DNA from: Buxus sempervirens
Taxonomy: Eukaryota > Streptophyta > Magnoliopsida > Buxales > Buxaceae
NCBI GenBank assembly: GCA_947561395.2
Contig: CANNZS020000008.1
Coordinates: 1-64,000, forward strand
DNA: 64,000 bases
Direction of reading: 5' to 3'
Part shown: positions 45,238 to 58,165 of the stretch, one piece after another
How the letters are laid out: each line of letters opens with the position of its first letter
How positions within the stretch are numbered: position 1 is the stretch's first letter
The notes under the pieces: model-generated
The model's database searches: none
What the model saw: only the letters and a program-made list of their open reading frames with translations
Told to the model about the DNA's origin: nothing
Made by a program: the position numbers and the translations under genes

Positions 45238-46740
45238 TAGTGAAATTGAGTCCTCCTGTAACACTTGAAACAAAGCCAAAGATGAGTCTATGGATGGGGT
45301 AATGGTCTCAAAGATTACCTTTTTGCGGGTTAGCCAAATAGCCAACAAATGTTTGCCCAAGCTGCTGAAATGTGTCTGATTGGGGTCTCGCATGCTATAT
45401 CCATCTTTATAAGATAATAAAAAAACCACTCTTTGCACGATAGTCCCTGATTGGAATTTAGAACAAAACCACCTGTAGCACCAAACCATAATGCACGAAT
45501 AAAATCGCATTAAAGAAAGTGATGGTTATTTGATTCCTGTCTACCATTGCACAACAAAAGGCTTTTGGCGGGACTCCCAATCTACTTGATAAGAGGTCAT
45601 TTGGGGGATTGGGTCTTTGTAACTGTTTCCGTATGAGGAACTTTATCTTCTGAGGGCGTGGAAGATGCCACATCTTGAGCCACCTTTTGTCATCTATACT
45701 TTTATGAGGAGGGTCTGTTAACAAACGATAAGCTGAGGTGATTGTGTATTTACCAGAAGAAGTCGCAGCCCAGATAGACTTTCTTTCATGATTAATTCTT
45801 TTTTTAATTGGAATAGTCTTGATCTGCTCCACCTCTTGCACTGCCCACAAACCAGCAAGTTTAGCTTGATCCCAACATCTGGATTCTTGAATAATCAATT
45901 CAGCAACTTTGATGTTTTCACTGGAATTAGGGGGTACAACATTCGCTTGATTCAGTCATCTGTCATCAATGTTGTCAATGGATTGACCATTGCCAGTAAT
46001 CCAACCTCTTCCCAATCTTAAAAACTCTGTGGTATGACACAGCTGCTTCCACGACCAAGATGTGTTTTATTTAACCTGAACACTTAAGAAATCCATCTCA
46101 TGGACGTACTTAGCTTTGAACGATCTGACCCACAGGTTGTCGTCCTTGGTAGCTAAATACCAGGAATTTTTGCAAACATTGCCAAGTTGAATTTCCTACT
46201 ACCTCTAATGTTGAAACCCCCGAGTCTTTTAGTAAACAGAGTTTCTCTCAACAAATAGTAGGCAGAGTTCTGTCCTTGTTAGGCTTGTACCAAAAAAACT
46301 TTCTGGCTTCTTTGCCTATGATATTTGTTACAGCACAGGGCATCTTAGGGGTATCCATATGGTACTGGGAGGTTCTTATCAAAGAAGCATTTATGAGGGT
46401 GACCCTCCCAGCTTGAGTTAAGGTCTTGGCTTTCCATCCAGCAAGCTTTTTAATAATTTTCTCAATAAGCTCTCTAAAGTTTCTGATTTTGGGAGAGTTG
46501 GGAGGAGTAGGAATGCCCAAGTATTTGCTAGGCTTTTTGGTAGGATTAATTTCAAAAAGCCCAGCAATCTTGCCTTTGTCTTTACCTTCTAAACTAGGGC
46601 TCAGAAACATGTCAGACTTTTCTAAATTCAGCTTATGGCCAGCAGTTTCACAAAAAACAGTCAATGATTGCCTTCAAATTTCGAACATTTTCTACATTGG
46701 TTCTGCCAAATATCAATAAATCATCTACATGCAGCAGCTA
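45238..46740 (-). pseudogene. Truncated LINE ORF2, antisense: RT core to zf-RVT and linker
   Basis: On the minus strand: HVDDLLIFG (about 46732-46706) is the reverse-transcriptase catalytic loop (normally F/YADD). Then comes the frame 46664-46248 with HKLNLEKSDMF, PSKYLGIP, LAGWKAKTLTQAGRVTLI (RT thumb and connection). Then 45898-45458 has SGKYTITSAYRLL and W..MWHLPRPQKIKFLI (zf-RVT). Finally the pre-RNase H linker at 45510-45238. Several frameshifts. The 5' half and RNase H are absent. The left end is internal to the LINE and joined to the T segment, so this is a rearranged fragment, not a clean insertion. Confidence 0.8.
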
Positions 46741-46900
46741 GCAGGAGACTTATTGGCTCGGCCACATGATTCACTTCCAAGTAACTTTAAGTGATGCAAA
46801 GGAGTTAGGAATAATTTTATGGGTAGGCGCTTGCGTGAAATTTTAGTGAGTCCTTTGCTATTTACGTGTAAGAAATTTAGAGCTTCTTAGGCATTTGGAG
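46741..46900. other. Short unassigned spacer
   Basis: No recognisable feature; separates the LINE from the U8 remnant. Confidence 0.3.
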
Positions 46901-47516
46901 GTCAATACACATACATTTATATTCATGAAATTCTAATAGTAAACCACCACATTGTCATAAGCATCGCATCATATATTATAGGCAGCACACCACACCATCA
47001 TAGGCCACACGACTAATCGGGATATAGACTTATAAGGGTATTCAGTGCAAGTTAAAATTTTAATAGTAAACCACCAATTATTTTTTAATATGTTTTGAAA
47101 GTATGCCTAATTTCTTAATTATTTGAGAAACATCAATTAATGTTATTTTATTTTACAAAAGTATGATTGAAACGTAATTTTGCCATTTTTACATTTTTTT
47201 TTAATTTTTTCATATTTTGAACTTCCATGTTTGTGTTTTGATTGATTTCATTTGTTCAATTTTTCTTAGTATTTTTTTCTACTTTCTACTTTTTCAATTT
47301 TTACATGTTTTAGAATAGTTTTTACTCCCATTTATGATACCTTAGGTTTCTTTTAGGATATTTATTTCACATTGACTTTTGAATTCATTTTAGTATGTTC
47401 CATTCTTTTAATTTGGCGCAAGATTTATATTGACTTATTTTTGTTTTTTTTTTCTCTGTCTTTTAACCATTCATTTTACATCTTTAACCATTCATTAAAA
47501 TTAAATGGTAAAATAT
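46901..47516. repeat. U8: old, diverged remnant of a giant-repeat unit
   Basis: 46935-47090 is a diverged copy of the unit tail (CATCATAGGCC, GACTTATAAGG, TAATAGTAAACCACCA), followed by the T-rich part equivalent to 7462-7800. It is much more diverged than the other copies, so it dates from an earlier amplification. The MULE site region carries no MULE. Confidence 0.6.
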
Positions 47517-48345
47517 ACTAAATTACATAAAATAATTATTAACCAGACCCTCGTGTGCCTGTGAGCATGGATACGATCTGGACCATGGACCCGATTCGCC
47601 CAAAAACCTTGAAATCAAGCACTTTTGCCTAATTTTAGTCCAATTTGACCCCACATGAATTTGGGGAAATTCCCAAAAATCCCTAACGCTTTGAAAGCTT
47701 TTTAAATCAAACCCAAATTTTACAAATTGAACCAAAGATATTCCTCAAGTCTTCTATATTAAACCAAATCCTTACAAGTATGTGACAAATTGACCCAAAC
47801 ATATGCAAGTCATATCTTTAACCGAGCCTTGCATAAACCAAAATCCTAAATCGGTCCGAACCGGTTTCCATACAATCTATACTTCCAAATAAACCAAACT
47901 CAAACTATTTCTTCTATTATTCAAATTTTCAAAATCGAACCAAATCTAAACCGGATCTTTTTTGTCCAAATAATTGAAACCATGTGAAACAGTTTCCTCT
48001 ACGGTTCAAATCAAATTAAACCTAAAATCGGATCCTAGTGACCTAATTCAAATTCAAACCCAAAACACCCAATTGGATTACGTATTGACTTGAAACCCAA
48101 AATTGGGACGTCGGCATCCTGAACAAAATTCAAAATCGGGTTTAGTCGCAATGAAAAATTAAAACAAACCAAATCCAAATTTAAAACACCATTTTTTGAA
48201 CTACGGTTCGGCTTGATCCCATAAAAGGGTACGTAGGCAGCCCGAAATAATTCAAAATCGGGTTCAGTCGCAAATAAAAATAAACCAATCCAATTTTCAT
48301 TAGTATACTTAGCGAGTTAGAATCAAAGGGTTGTCCTATCTTCTA
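47517..48345. repeat. U3 M block
   Basis: Same left breakpoint as U2. Modules lie near 48075-48150 and 48197-48275; the first has lost the TA of TACGTA (GGGACGTCGGCATCC). Confidence 0.8.
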
Positions 48346-50482
48346 TTATGTAATTAATGATCAATGATCTTGATTGGGTCCGCACCCCATAAAATTAAAA
48401 CCCGCATAAATGTGTGAAATCGTGTTCGATGAAGAAAAGTACAATGTTTTAATCATCATGAATAATGATTTGAGCATATGATTGTGTGTGATTTCACATC
48501 TACATGCATCCGGTGTCCAAGGAGGAGGTAGAGAACGGGCGTATAAGATGACACCGAATGCATGCACAGTATGTGTATGTGTGGAAGGGTGTGGAGGAAA
48601 GTAGTAGTTGTATACCTGCCTTCCCTTATTTTGTCTTTGTTTGGTGATATAATGGTTAATAACTATCTACACCCCCTGCAGTTATGAAAGTTGACTATCG
48701 TGGTCCTCTTCTCTTCTGCTAGTACTGTATTTCAAGTTATACATCCATAATAATGGATAAAATACATTAATGGCAGCCATAAAAGTGGTGGTTTGTGGTT
48801 TGAGAGATGGATAGATATCCACCTATACAAATGATTGAATATCCAGTTTAAGAAAAACTGTTAATAGTACCAGAGCTTTCCGATCATCCAAGATCTTGCA
48901 TATACTGAAGCACCGTGGAATCGAGGATGAGAATTCTTATCAGGTTTGATTATTTTCCTTTGTTAGTCTTTAGAATTTAATTTTAACAATACATTCTCGT
49001 ACATATCGATATTTACTTTATGTTTTTTGTTGAATGATTTATTCATTTTTTGCTTTTTTTCTTTGGCAATTTTCAATATTAATTTTCTTAGCTTTTAGGA
49101 CTATTTAGTTTGTTGAATTTCTAACTACTTATTTATATCATATGGTTTGATTTGCTTTTGGAAATTTCCTTTGTGATTTAAATATGTTTCTGATTTTTCT
49201 ATGATTTGCGGTCGTTGATTGGGATTTTTATCTTAATTTTCTTTTTCTTAAGTTTGTGTCGCAAATGCATATTTTTTTATTCACATTTGCATCAATATAT
49301 AACGATAGGTTTATTAAATATTTTTTATGAATTTTTTTATGTCCTTGATCTTCTTATATCTTTCCTTTTTTTTTTAATTTTCTTCTATTATTTATTCTTT
49401 TATCACTTTTTCAATTTAGTATAATTTATATGTTCTCGAAGTTTGCCGTTTTGACTGATTTCTTTAAAATTCAATGGTAAAAGATAATAGGTAAATTAAA
49501 ATGATTATTAAGCTTCCTGTCATATCTTAAGGAAAGAAAACACAAAGGACAACGATATGAAGATTGAAATTTAATTTAAACTAAAGCTTGATAAAAAAGG
49601 CCAAATATGGGTTAAACTTGGTGAAGAATATAAATATAAAAGTATACTACAACGAGCGTATAAGTAATCTGAATAGAAAGTCAAAATCACTAAAATTAAA
49701 CGGATAAACGTGTTCAAAGCGTAATGAAAAAGAAATTTAAATACTTATTGTAATTAATTAAGAAAATAAGCCTAAATTGAAAAGCAAAAGTGATAAGAAG
49801 AACGTAACAGAATAAGTGAAAATGGTAAATCACGATAAAAATAAATGAAAACAGATTAAAACGTAAAAATACAAATAAGTGTATTTACAATTTCCTTTCT
49901 TTTTTCTCTTTAAGGTATGACAGGAAGTTGAAAATGTAGTCTGGTTAGGTTTCTTTCTAAACTTCATTTAGTTGAATGTTTATATTTCTTTTTTTATTAT
50001 ATTAAGGTTTACAATTTTTGAACATGTTTAATTTGATTTATATAGTCTTGGTTTGATTCGAATTTCATTCAAGTTTCTGTTTTGAGTTTTCTTGGTTGAT
50101 AGTTTGATGAGATATTTCTATTTTTTTTATATTGTTGTTCTAGTCATATGTTTCCCTTTCTAATTTTTGTTTTTTAATCCTTTATTCATTTTAACTTTTA
50201 CAATTCAGAAATTTTCTTTAAGCACATTGTCTTTTTCGTTGATTTTATTTATTTGATTTTAGTATGTTAATTTGTTTTTATGTGATTTCGTTACAATTGA
50301 ACTATGTTACATTAGTGTTTTATGTCGGATTTTTTTTATTTATATTTTATTTTAAATTCTAAGTAAATATTTATTATTTTCTTTTGTTTGTTTTCATTTC
50401 ATATATAATGAAAAGCATGATAAGTATCTTTATTATTTTACGTATGCTACCAAGGTTTGGCTGTCTGGACTAGGAGCGGCAC
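48346..50482. repeat. U3 leader and T-rich tract
   Basis: Colinear with the other units. At 48667-48684 it carries CTACACCCCCTGCAGTTA where other units read CTAAACCCATTGCCGTTA. Contains the inverted-repeat segment. Confidence 0.8.
49513..49927. repeat. Inverted-repeat-bounded A-rich segment (U3)
   Basis: Left arm CTTCCTGTCATATCTTAAGG; right arm TTTAAGGTATGACAGGAAG. A-rich interior. Confidence 0.8.
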
Positions 50483-51594
50483 CGAAACCACCGGTTTCGT
50501 GTTCTGCTAAAATATATTATTAAATTAGCGAAATTACTGGCACATGGTGCTGGTGCCGCTCATTCAGTAGTCGAAATGTGAGAAATTTCGTGATTTCTTT
50601 TAAATAGGAGAGGTTTTCGACCGCATGACGGAAATTTTGCCTGTGTTGTGCTAAACCTTGAAAGACAAATGAGGGGAGCAAGGAAAGCCTGCTAGTTTTT
50701 GGTCCTCCTCTTTGCCTAAAAAAAATATTACAAAGAGAACTCATAGAAGAGAGACGAAAAGAGGGCCGGGGAGAGGAAGGGTGGTGGGCATATATCTTGC
50801 TACACCTCTCGTTCAAACCTTTGTTTCTTGAGAAAGAAAAGCGGGGTAGAAAAAAGAAATGGAGAGAGAGAGGAGATGGGAGGGAGGGTGGCAGGAGTGC
50901 GTAAATCCACAGCTTCCTACTTCATGCATTGCTTGAACACAAAAAAGATGAGAAACAAAGGAGAGGGCGATGAGAGAGGAGGAGGGGGGAGGTGGCATAC
51001 CTATCGTTTGCCCTTCATCAACCAAGAAAGCCTGAGAAAGCTGGTGGCGGGCTCTACTCTTTGGTGTGGGATTTTGGGTATCGTTCCCGAGACAAACATC
51101 AACTTCATCACTTTTATATAAATGACATACATAGTTTAGGTATCTTTTGGGATACTTTATTCACATTGTGTTTCTAAATTCATTTTAGTACCTTCCATTA
51201 TTATTGATATTTTTTTAAAAAATTTAGTGTTTTCCACATTACTTTTTCTTCCATGGCCGGAACTATTTATTAAATAATAGATAATCATTCTTTTTTTTGT
51301 AATTTAATATTTCTATATTTTGCCTATTTATTTTTCCAAGTGACATTTTCTTCAATGGCCGGAACTATTTATTAAACGGTAGAAAATAATTCTTGTATTT
51401 TGTAATTTAATATTGCTATATTTTCTCTATTTATAGATCTCTTGGAATTGATAATTTTATATTTATATAGTTTTTGTAGTTGTCCTTTTTTTGCACACTA
51501 AAGTTGTATGAGTCTCTTCATTCTTATATATCCTTTTCTTTAGGATCTTCTTTTTCTTTAAGTTTTTTTTACTATGTCATGAAAGGCTTAAGCA
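50483..51594. repeat. U3 palindrome variant, purine-rich tract and T-rich stretch
   Basis: Palindrome CGAAACCACCGGTTTCG (50483-50499, arms now 7 bp). The purine-rich part carries a one-base deletion near 50791 (CTTGCTACACC) that breaks the frame seen in other units. The internal duplication of GGCCGGAACTATTTATTAAA is retained. Confidence 0.7.
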
Positions 51595-53040
51595 TTGAAT
51601 GCCACAATTTTGGCGGTTGCAATTGACGAAATTTTGCCTTTCTGTGCTGGTCGAAATATCAATGAGATTGACGGTACAACAAATATATCGTCGATATTGT
51701 TGTGCGAGGTCATTGAAAAGAAAACTTGAACTTATTGGAGAGACACGAAAATAGAGAAAGGAAGTGGGAGACATAGATGGGAAGAGATGAAAGGGAGAAA
51801 GAGGGATGGGTGGGAGATGAGAGAGCCATTCCTGCTTCTGGGCAGTGGGTGACCGGCATTCATTAGTGTGTTCTTTTGAACCATTGCTCCGATGGCTCAA
51901 ACCGACTCCCATACAATTCATACTTTCAAATAACTAAATCGAACTGTTCCTCCGATGGTTGAAGTTGCCAAATTGGCCGAATCTGACTAATCATTCAAGG
52001 TTAAATGGAACCATACTTCGATAGTCCATTCTAAAGCAGGATCTCTGTGGTCCGATGCTCTAGAAATGGAATCAAATTAAACTGAGTCCAAAATGACCTA
52101 CGGTCCTATTTGGTGTTGACCCTTCTAACCCAAACAATTTTTATCGACTTAGACTAAAATTAGCCTTGTGAACTATTGCTCGATTTGATCCCAATATTGA
52201 GTACGTTCTATGTAGGCAGCCCAAATAATTTCAATATCGGGTTTGGCCACAATTAAAAACAAATCAACTCAAATTCAAATTCAAATTGCCAATACGAACA
52301 ACGGCTCGGTTTTTTCCCAAAATTGGGTACCTAGGCAGCTCGACAAGGATAAAATGGGGTTCAGCCGCAATTAAAGACAAACCAAATCAAGTTTAAATTC
52401 AAACTCACATTGCCTTTTTGAACTACGGCTGGGCTTGATCCCAAAATTGGGTACGTAGCCAACCCGAAGAAATTCCAAATCGGGTTCTGTCACAACTATA
52501 AACGAATAAACCAAACCAAGTATTATTCCACGGGCTTTGAGATATTTAAAATCAAAGGGTTGTTTTAATTCAAGGACCTTGAATGGGTTTATACCATACA
52601 AAATAAAAACCCATAAGAACAACTGAAATCATGTTCAATAAAAAATTACGAAATAAAAATTTTTGTCAAGATTAAGTTACATCTACATTCATTTTACCCA
52701 TAAAATAGTCCATTCTAAAGCAGGATCTCTATGGTCCAACGCTTTAGAAATGGAATAAAATTAAACCGAATCCAAAACTACCTAAGGGTTCCGATTTGGT
52801 GTTGATCCTTTTGCCCCAAACAATCTTGATCTAATTAGACTAAAATTAGCCTTTTTAACTGTTACTCGATTTGATCCCAAAATTGAGTACGTGCTACGTA
52901 GACTACGTAAACAATTTTAAAATCGGGTTTAGCAACAATTAAAAACAAATCAAATCAAATTCAAATTAAAATTGCCTATACGAACAACGGTATTCTTGTT
53001 CCCAAAATTGGGTACATAGGCAGCCCGAGTTGTGTCGCAT
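51595..53040. repeat. U3 central block and M block 2
   Basis: Colinear with 32691-34150: the GTCGATATTGTTGTGCGAGG block, GA-rich stretch, then modules near 52185, 52310, 52430, 52870 and 52990. Confidence 0.75.
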
Positions 53041-54060
53041 TGAAATTTCAACGAAATGGCATGATAGGATCATAGTGAAACAGGGTAGATACTGGTATGG
53101 CAAACCTTGTATTTTTCCATTTAATTTTGACATCTTCTTATGCTATCTTTCACTGTTTAAATCTTTTCCTTAATGATTTTTTCATTTTTCAATTTTGTGA
53201 GTTAGTAATTTTCTATATGCCCCATATTTATCTTTTTTGCTTATTTTGTATGTTGAATTTGTTTATATTTATTTATTTTTTGTATTTTGAGTTATTGCTT
53301 GGCGTCTTGATTATTATGTAACAATATTTTTCTTTTCTTTTCTTTTTTTCCTATTTGAGGCCTTTTTAAAAATGAATAAAATTATATGAATAAGCTTCTT
53401 TTTTCGTGTTCATTTGTACAAAGGTCTATATATATATATTTTTTAAGCTTTTAGGCTTATTTATCCTTTTTAATTTTATTGATTTTGATTTTCTTCAAAT
53501 TAAAATAAATTTCAAATCCTATTAGTCATTCTCTTTTGTTTCCTGTTAGATTACCAGTACACTAATTCATTATATGGGCTCCTTTATAAAATGTATTTAT
53601 TGCTTGTTAAAGTGTTTTGAAATGCACCAATGACCTTAATGATAACTAAATTTCACATATATCCATTTTTCTAGTACTGAAATAAGCAATAAAACTCGTT
53701 AAATAGCTTTAGAGTCAAATAAATAAAGAGTAAGTGATGATTTTTGAACTAATTTAAAGTTAACAATACATTTATAAAATATTTAAAACAAATAATGGTT
53801 TATTGTTACAATTTTTATCTTGGCGGAATTGAACATGCATCATAGGGTACACGAGGAATCATTTAAGTTATGCACAAAATCATCATAGGGCTTGCATCAC
53901 ATTATCATAGGTCAGACATGATAATGTTATAGAGAATACACTACATTATCAAAGGGGGCACAGCATGTCATCATAGTGCACACACCTATATAGGAAATAG
54001 ACTTATAAGGGGTAATTCGGCCAAGTAAAAATTGTAACAGTAGACCACTACATGTTTTTA
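53041..54060. repeat. U3 T-rich stretch and tail
   Basis: Colinear with 4471-5480 and 34151-35160. The sequence runs through the MULE site without interruption (CATGTTTTTAAATATTTTT at about 54050-54068). Confidence 0.8.
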
Positions 54061-55170
54061 AATATTTTTAAAAGTATGCTTTTTTTTTAAGTTATTTGAG
54101 AAACTATCAACCTGTCATAGTTTATTTTTATAAAGTATAATTGCAACCTAATTTAGTATTATTTAACGCTATTGTTTTGATAGGGTTTTCATATTTTCAC
54201 TTTGTATGCTTGTGTACTAATTGATTTCATTACTTGCATTTCTTGATATTTATTTCTATTTTGTTGTTTTATTAATTTTTATATGTTTTAGAAGAGTTTT
54301 AAGTCTGATTCCTCATTTACTGTAATTTAGGTTTATTTTGGGATATTTTATTCATATTCTGTTTTTAAATTCATATTCTTGTTCGGCATAAGTTTTATAC
54401 ATTTTATTTTTTGTTTTTAATTTCTTTGATTTTTCCTTTTCTTTTTCCACCAATTTTCTTTCGTCAAGGTATTTTTACATGTAATTGAAATATTTTTGTT
54501 CATTTATTTTCTTTCCTATCTTTTGTCATTAAATTTATTTATCATCGTCATATGCTTTTATGTGTATTCATGTTTCTTCAAAAAATTTTAATGTTTTCCA
54601 CGTGACTTTTTCTTCTATGGTCTGAATTTTTTATCCAATGATAGAAAATCATTGTATTATTATATTTCTCTATTTATGGATCTGATGGAATTTATAATTT
54701 TGTATTTATTTGTTTTTTGTAGTTGTACTATTTCTCAAACACTTCAAGTTGTATGAGTCCTCTTCATTCTTATATATCCTTTTCTTTAGGATTTTATTTT
54801 CCTTTTAAGTTTTTGTTAACCTGTATTGATGCTCTTATGCAAGGAATGCCAAAATTTCAGCAGTCCCAGTTGACGAAATTTTGCTGCTTTGTGGCAGTGA
54901 TCATATCAATAAGACTGACGGTACGAAAAATATACCGTCGATATTGTCCTGCTAGATTGTTGGAAAAAAGACTTGAAATTTTTTGAAGAGATACGAACAT
55001 AGAAAAAGAGAGTGTGAGACACAGATGGGAAGAGATGAATGGGAGAAGGAGAGATGGGTGGGAGAAGAGAGAGCCATGCCTACTTTGATGAAGAGGAGAA
55101 TGCTTGAGGGGCTGTCAGCAATTGATCGGCATTCATTAGTGTGTTCTTTTGAACCATTTCTCCAATGGTT
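54061..55170. repeat. U3 right T-rich and purine-rich tracts
   Basis: Colinear with 7462-8560, including the ACGAAATTTTGCTGC and ATACCGTCGATATTG block. Confidence 0.75.
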
Positions 55171-55760
55171 CAAACCGGCTCACATACAATTTATACTTTT
55201 AAGCTAAACAAAATTAAGGTGTTGCTCCTATGGTTAAAGTTCCCAAATTGGCCGAATCTGACCAATCAGTCAAGGTTAAATTGAACCATACTTTAATAGT
55301 CCATTCTAAAGCAGGATCTCTATGGTCCGATGTTTTAGAAATAGAATCAAAATTAAGCGAAAACCAAATTTAGCTAGCCTACGATTTGGGATTGATCCTT
55401 GTGCCCCACACAATTGAAATCGACTTAGACTAAAATCGACCTTTTGATCTACTGCTCTACTTGATCCCAAAATTGAGTATGTAGGCAACCCGAACAAATT
55501 CAAAATCGGATTCAGACACAACTAAAAATAAACCAAATCAAATTCAAATTAAAATATCTTGTTCGAACAACGGGTCGGCTTGATCCCAAAATTGGGTGTT
55601 GCCAGAGAAGGATAAAATCAGGTTCAACGGCAATTAAAAATAAACCAAATCAGTTGAAATTTAAATTGCCTTTTTGAACTACAGCTCGGTTTGATCCCAA
55701 AATTATGTACCTAGGCAGCCCGAAGAATTTAGAATCGGGTTCAATGAACTAAAAGCACAC
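55171..55760. repeat. U3 M block 3, longest version
   Basis: Extends past the point where U1 and U2 switch to CTC1-flanking DNA (about 55400). It includes three more modules near 55460, 55580 and 55690, with decayed cores (GAGTATGTAGGCAACC, TTATGTACCTAGGCAGCC). Confidence 0.7.
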
Positions 55761-56957
55761 AATAATGGGTGAATCATGTGTAATCAAAAATTACAAAATC
55801 AAAATTTGGGTCAACAGCAAGTTCAAATTACCTCGTTTTGGGTTTTTTTACAACTGTAAAGCAATAAAATTAATAGATGTAACAATTTTTTATCGGGAAA
55901 CCTAGAAATTTGAAATTCTTGACACCTTGATATATGAAAATATAGAAATTTAGGGGACTAGATGAGATGTATGGAAATCAATAAATTTAGATTCATCTTT
56001 GCTTTGGTTTATTATTGTTTTTATATGATTTAGTTTTTATTCCCTTTTTATTTCATAATATTAATTTTTATGTTCTTTAATGTATCTTGATTCTTTTTCT
56101 TTCTTTTTTCATTCAATTTTCATTTGTTTCTTAAGAATTATTTCCTGTTTTTTTTCGTTTTTATGAAAATTTTAATTCTATTGTTGCCATTTTTACTTTT
56201 CGTTAATTTCATAATTGTTTTATTGATATTTATTTGTGGTTATGAATTATTTATCTCATCTTTGTCTTTTTCGTCCAATATTTCCTTTTTGGTGTTTTCT
56301 GCCTTTTGAGGATCCTGGCTATTTTTTGGGTACTTTTCATTTATGCTGGATTTTACGACTTAATTTTATTATGTTCCTTGTAATTTTTCACAAATGATTC
56401 AAACATTTTGTTGGATTATAATTTCGATGATTTAATATTTTTAAGTGTCATTGATTCGTTTTCGTCTAAGCTCATCTAATTGTAGCTGTAATTGGAAACA
56501 AATTTAATTGTCTTGCTCGCCCACACTTCTCAATGATCAATTTTATCTACTTTTTGCTGTTGGTTACGCCATTGCTGAGGATTGTTAGCCCTAAAATCTC
56601 TCCACAAGGGAGCGAAAATTCAAAGGTACTTCCGTCACTTATTTTATGCACATCATCCAACTGTCTCTCATTGTTATTTGCTGCTTTGTGTCCTTTCAGT
56701 GAAGGATTACTCTTGATTCCTGATACATACCGAACATGGAATTAGTGTGGGGTTTTTTTTTTTTTCTACTTAACCTTGCACAGAACTCAGATTTCCTGTC
56801 TAACCAACAATCATTAAAAAACGGGGTGTTTAGCACCTTGAACCATGAAGAATATAGATTTTGATATTCATCTTTGCAAACTTTATTTGTTTATTTTTTT
56901 CCTTTTTAATCTCTTTTTTTTTCCTTTTATTAAATGATTTGAAAATGTACAGTATCC
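55761..56957. other. T-rich spacer before the VAN3BP-like fragment
   Basis: T-rich, with frames that are low complexity. 56530-56745 has a mixed-sequence open frame without a recognisable domain; it could be an upstream exon or intron of the VAN3BP-like gene, but I cannot show it. Confidence 0.35.
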
Positions 56958-57360
56958 TATTGAGAAGAAAGAGAATGGGGAACTGGTTGAAGGATTTAAG
57001 GGAAAGCAAGAACCAAGAAATACGAATCCACAAAACCCAATTGTATGCGGCAGTGTAAGTGCAGGGGTTGGCACTGCTCTTGTTCCATTCGCTGCCTAAT
57101 CTGCAGCCTCTCTGACCATTCCGCTGCCCTCCACATTGGGCCGTCAAGAAAGTTGGTTGGCCTCACATCTGCGGCGACTATTGTTGCATCTCGTTGCATA
57201 GATATTGCGAAGGAAATGGGTCCAGATTGTGATCAAGTCCTAATAGTCGTCTATGGTGTTAATGCATGGACCAATGATGATATCATGACCCTCACGGTAG
57301 ATGCAGCTACAGGTATTGCAGAGATCCTCGTACTCCTGTGCTTCTAAACTATTATTGAGT
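56958..57360 (+). pseudogene. VAN3-binding-protein-like (DUF828) gene fragment
   Basis: The first frame reads GNWLKDLRESKNQEIRIHK, then TQLYAAV, which fits the 'WLK..K..KKEE.R...A..HAAVSVAGVAAA' segment of plant VAN3-binding/FORKED-like proteins. After a TAA and frameshift, a second frame reads SAGVGTALVPFAA. After another shift, a third frame (57175-57347) reads VASRCIDIAKEMG and NDDIMTLTVDAAT, matching the 'A..C.E.A...GA..D.......DIMTLTAAAATALRG' region. Those proteins act with the ARF-GAP VAN3 in vein patterning and carry a C-terminal PH-like domain, absent here. At least two frame breaks make it non-coding. Confidence 0.65.
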
Positions 57361-57436
57361 AGTTTAGATGCACTCGGCAGTCACAAATGCCAAACTACGT
57401 AACCTAGGCTATGAGGGAGCTTGAGAAGTGTAAAAT
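57361..57436. other. Short junction sequence before P block 2
   Basis: Unmatched to P1's left flank. Homology between P1 and P2 begins at TAAAATATCTATTTTCTTCA (57433 here, 19776 in P1), which marks one edge of the repeated P block. Confidence 0.5.
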
Positions 57437-58160
57437 ATCTATTTTCTTCATAAGTGTTAAAGCCCTTAGAATTTTAAAAAAAAACTGAAAAAATTACATT
57501 CCTTTATTTTTCCCGTTAATGAATTGTTAACGTGGTAATATTTAAATAATAAAAATAAAAATGAAAAGAAATTTAAGAGGGAATGGTGTGGGATAGTGTG
57601 GGAAGTTTTCTAACTTCACACACACATATGCATCCATGTTGCCACAAGTGTTTGTGGCGTAGTTCAATAACTACCCCACTTCTATAAAAAGGGTGAAAAG
57701 CTTGAGAGGGAGATTTGGACGGAGAGTTGCAGAAGGATTTGGACGAAGAGATTGAAAGAGATAGAAGGAGATAAAGAAAGAAACAAAGAAAAATATTCAA
57801 GGAGATTCTATGATAAGATATAATACATGAAGTCTTCTCCTTTTCATCATTGTAATCTCTCCAAATCCTCACGTCAGAGTTCCTAGAGTAGAGTAGAGAG
57901 AGAGAGATAGATAAGGATCCCCTGGTTGTTGGAAGAGTCATCTTATCTTTATCTATAATTCCAGATTTCAGACAGACTTCGGCCAACAAATCACCTGAAA
58001 AGCGTGTTATCTAATCTCCCCGTAGGGTTTGAAACCTAGAAAAAGGTGTTTTTGATATGCAGAAACTCGTCACATATGAGTAATCATTCAGAAGTGAAAG
58101 AATAGGGCAAAGATGTGTCTAAGGCACCATGGAAGCGCTCTGGCACAATTTCCTGACAAG
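57437..58160 (+). repeat. P block 2, left part (promoter-like)
   Basis: Colinear with 19781-20524. TATA box at 57683-57689; the donor-like site of P1 reads GATAAG here (57812). The (AG)n array is short. Interrupted at 58166 by a Cassandra-like LTR. Confidence 0.6.
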
Positions 58161-58165
58161 TTTGG

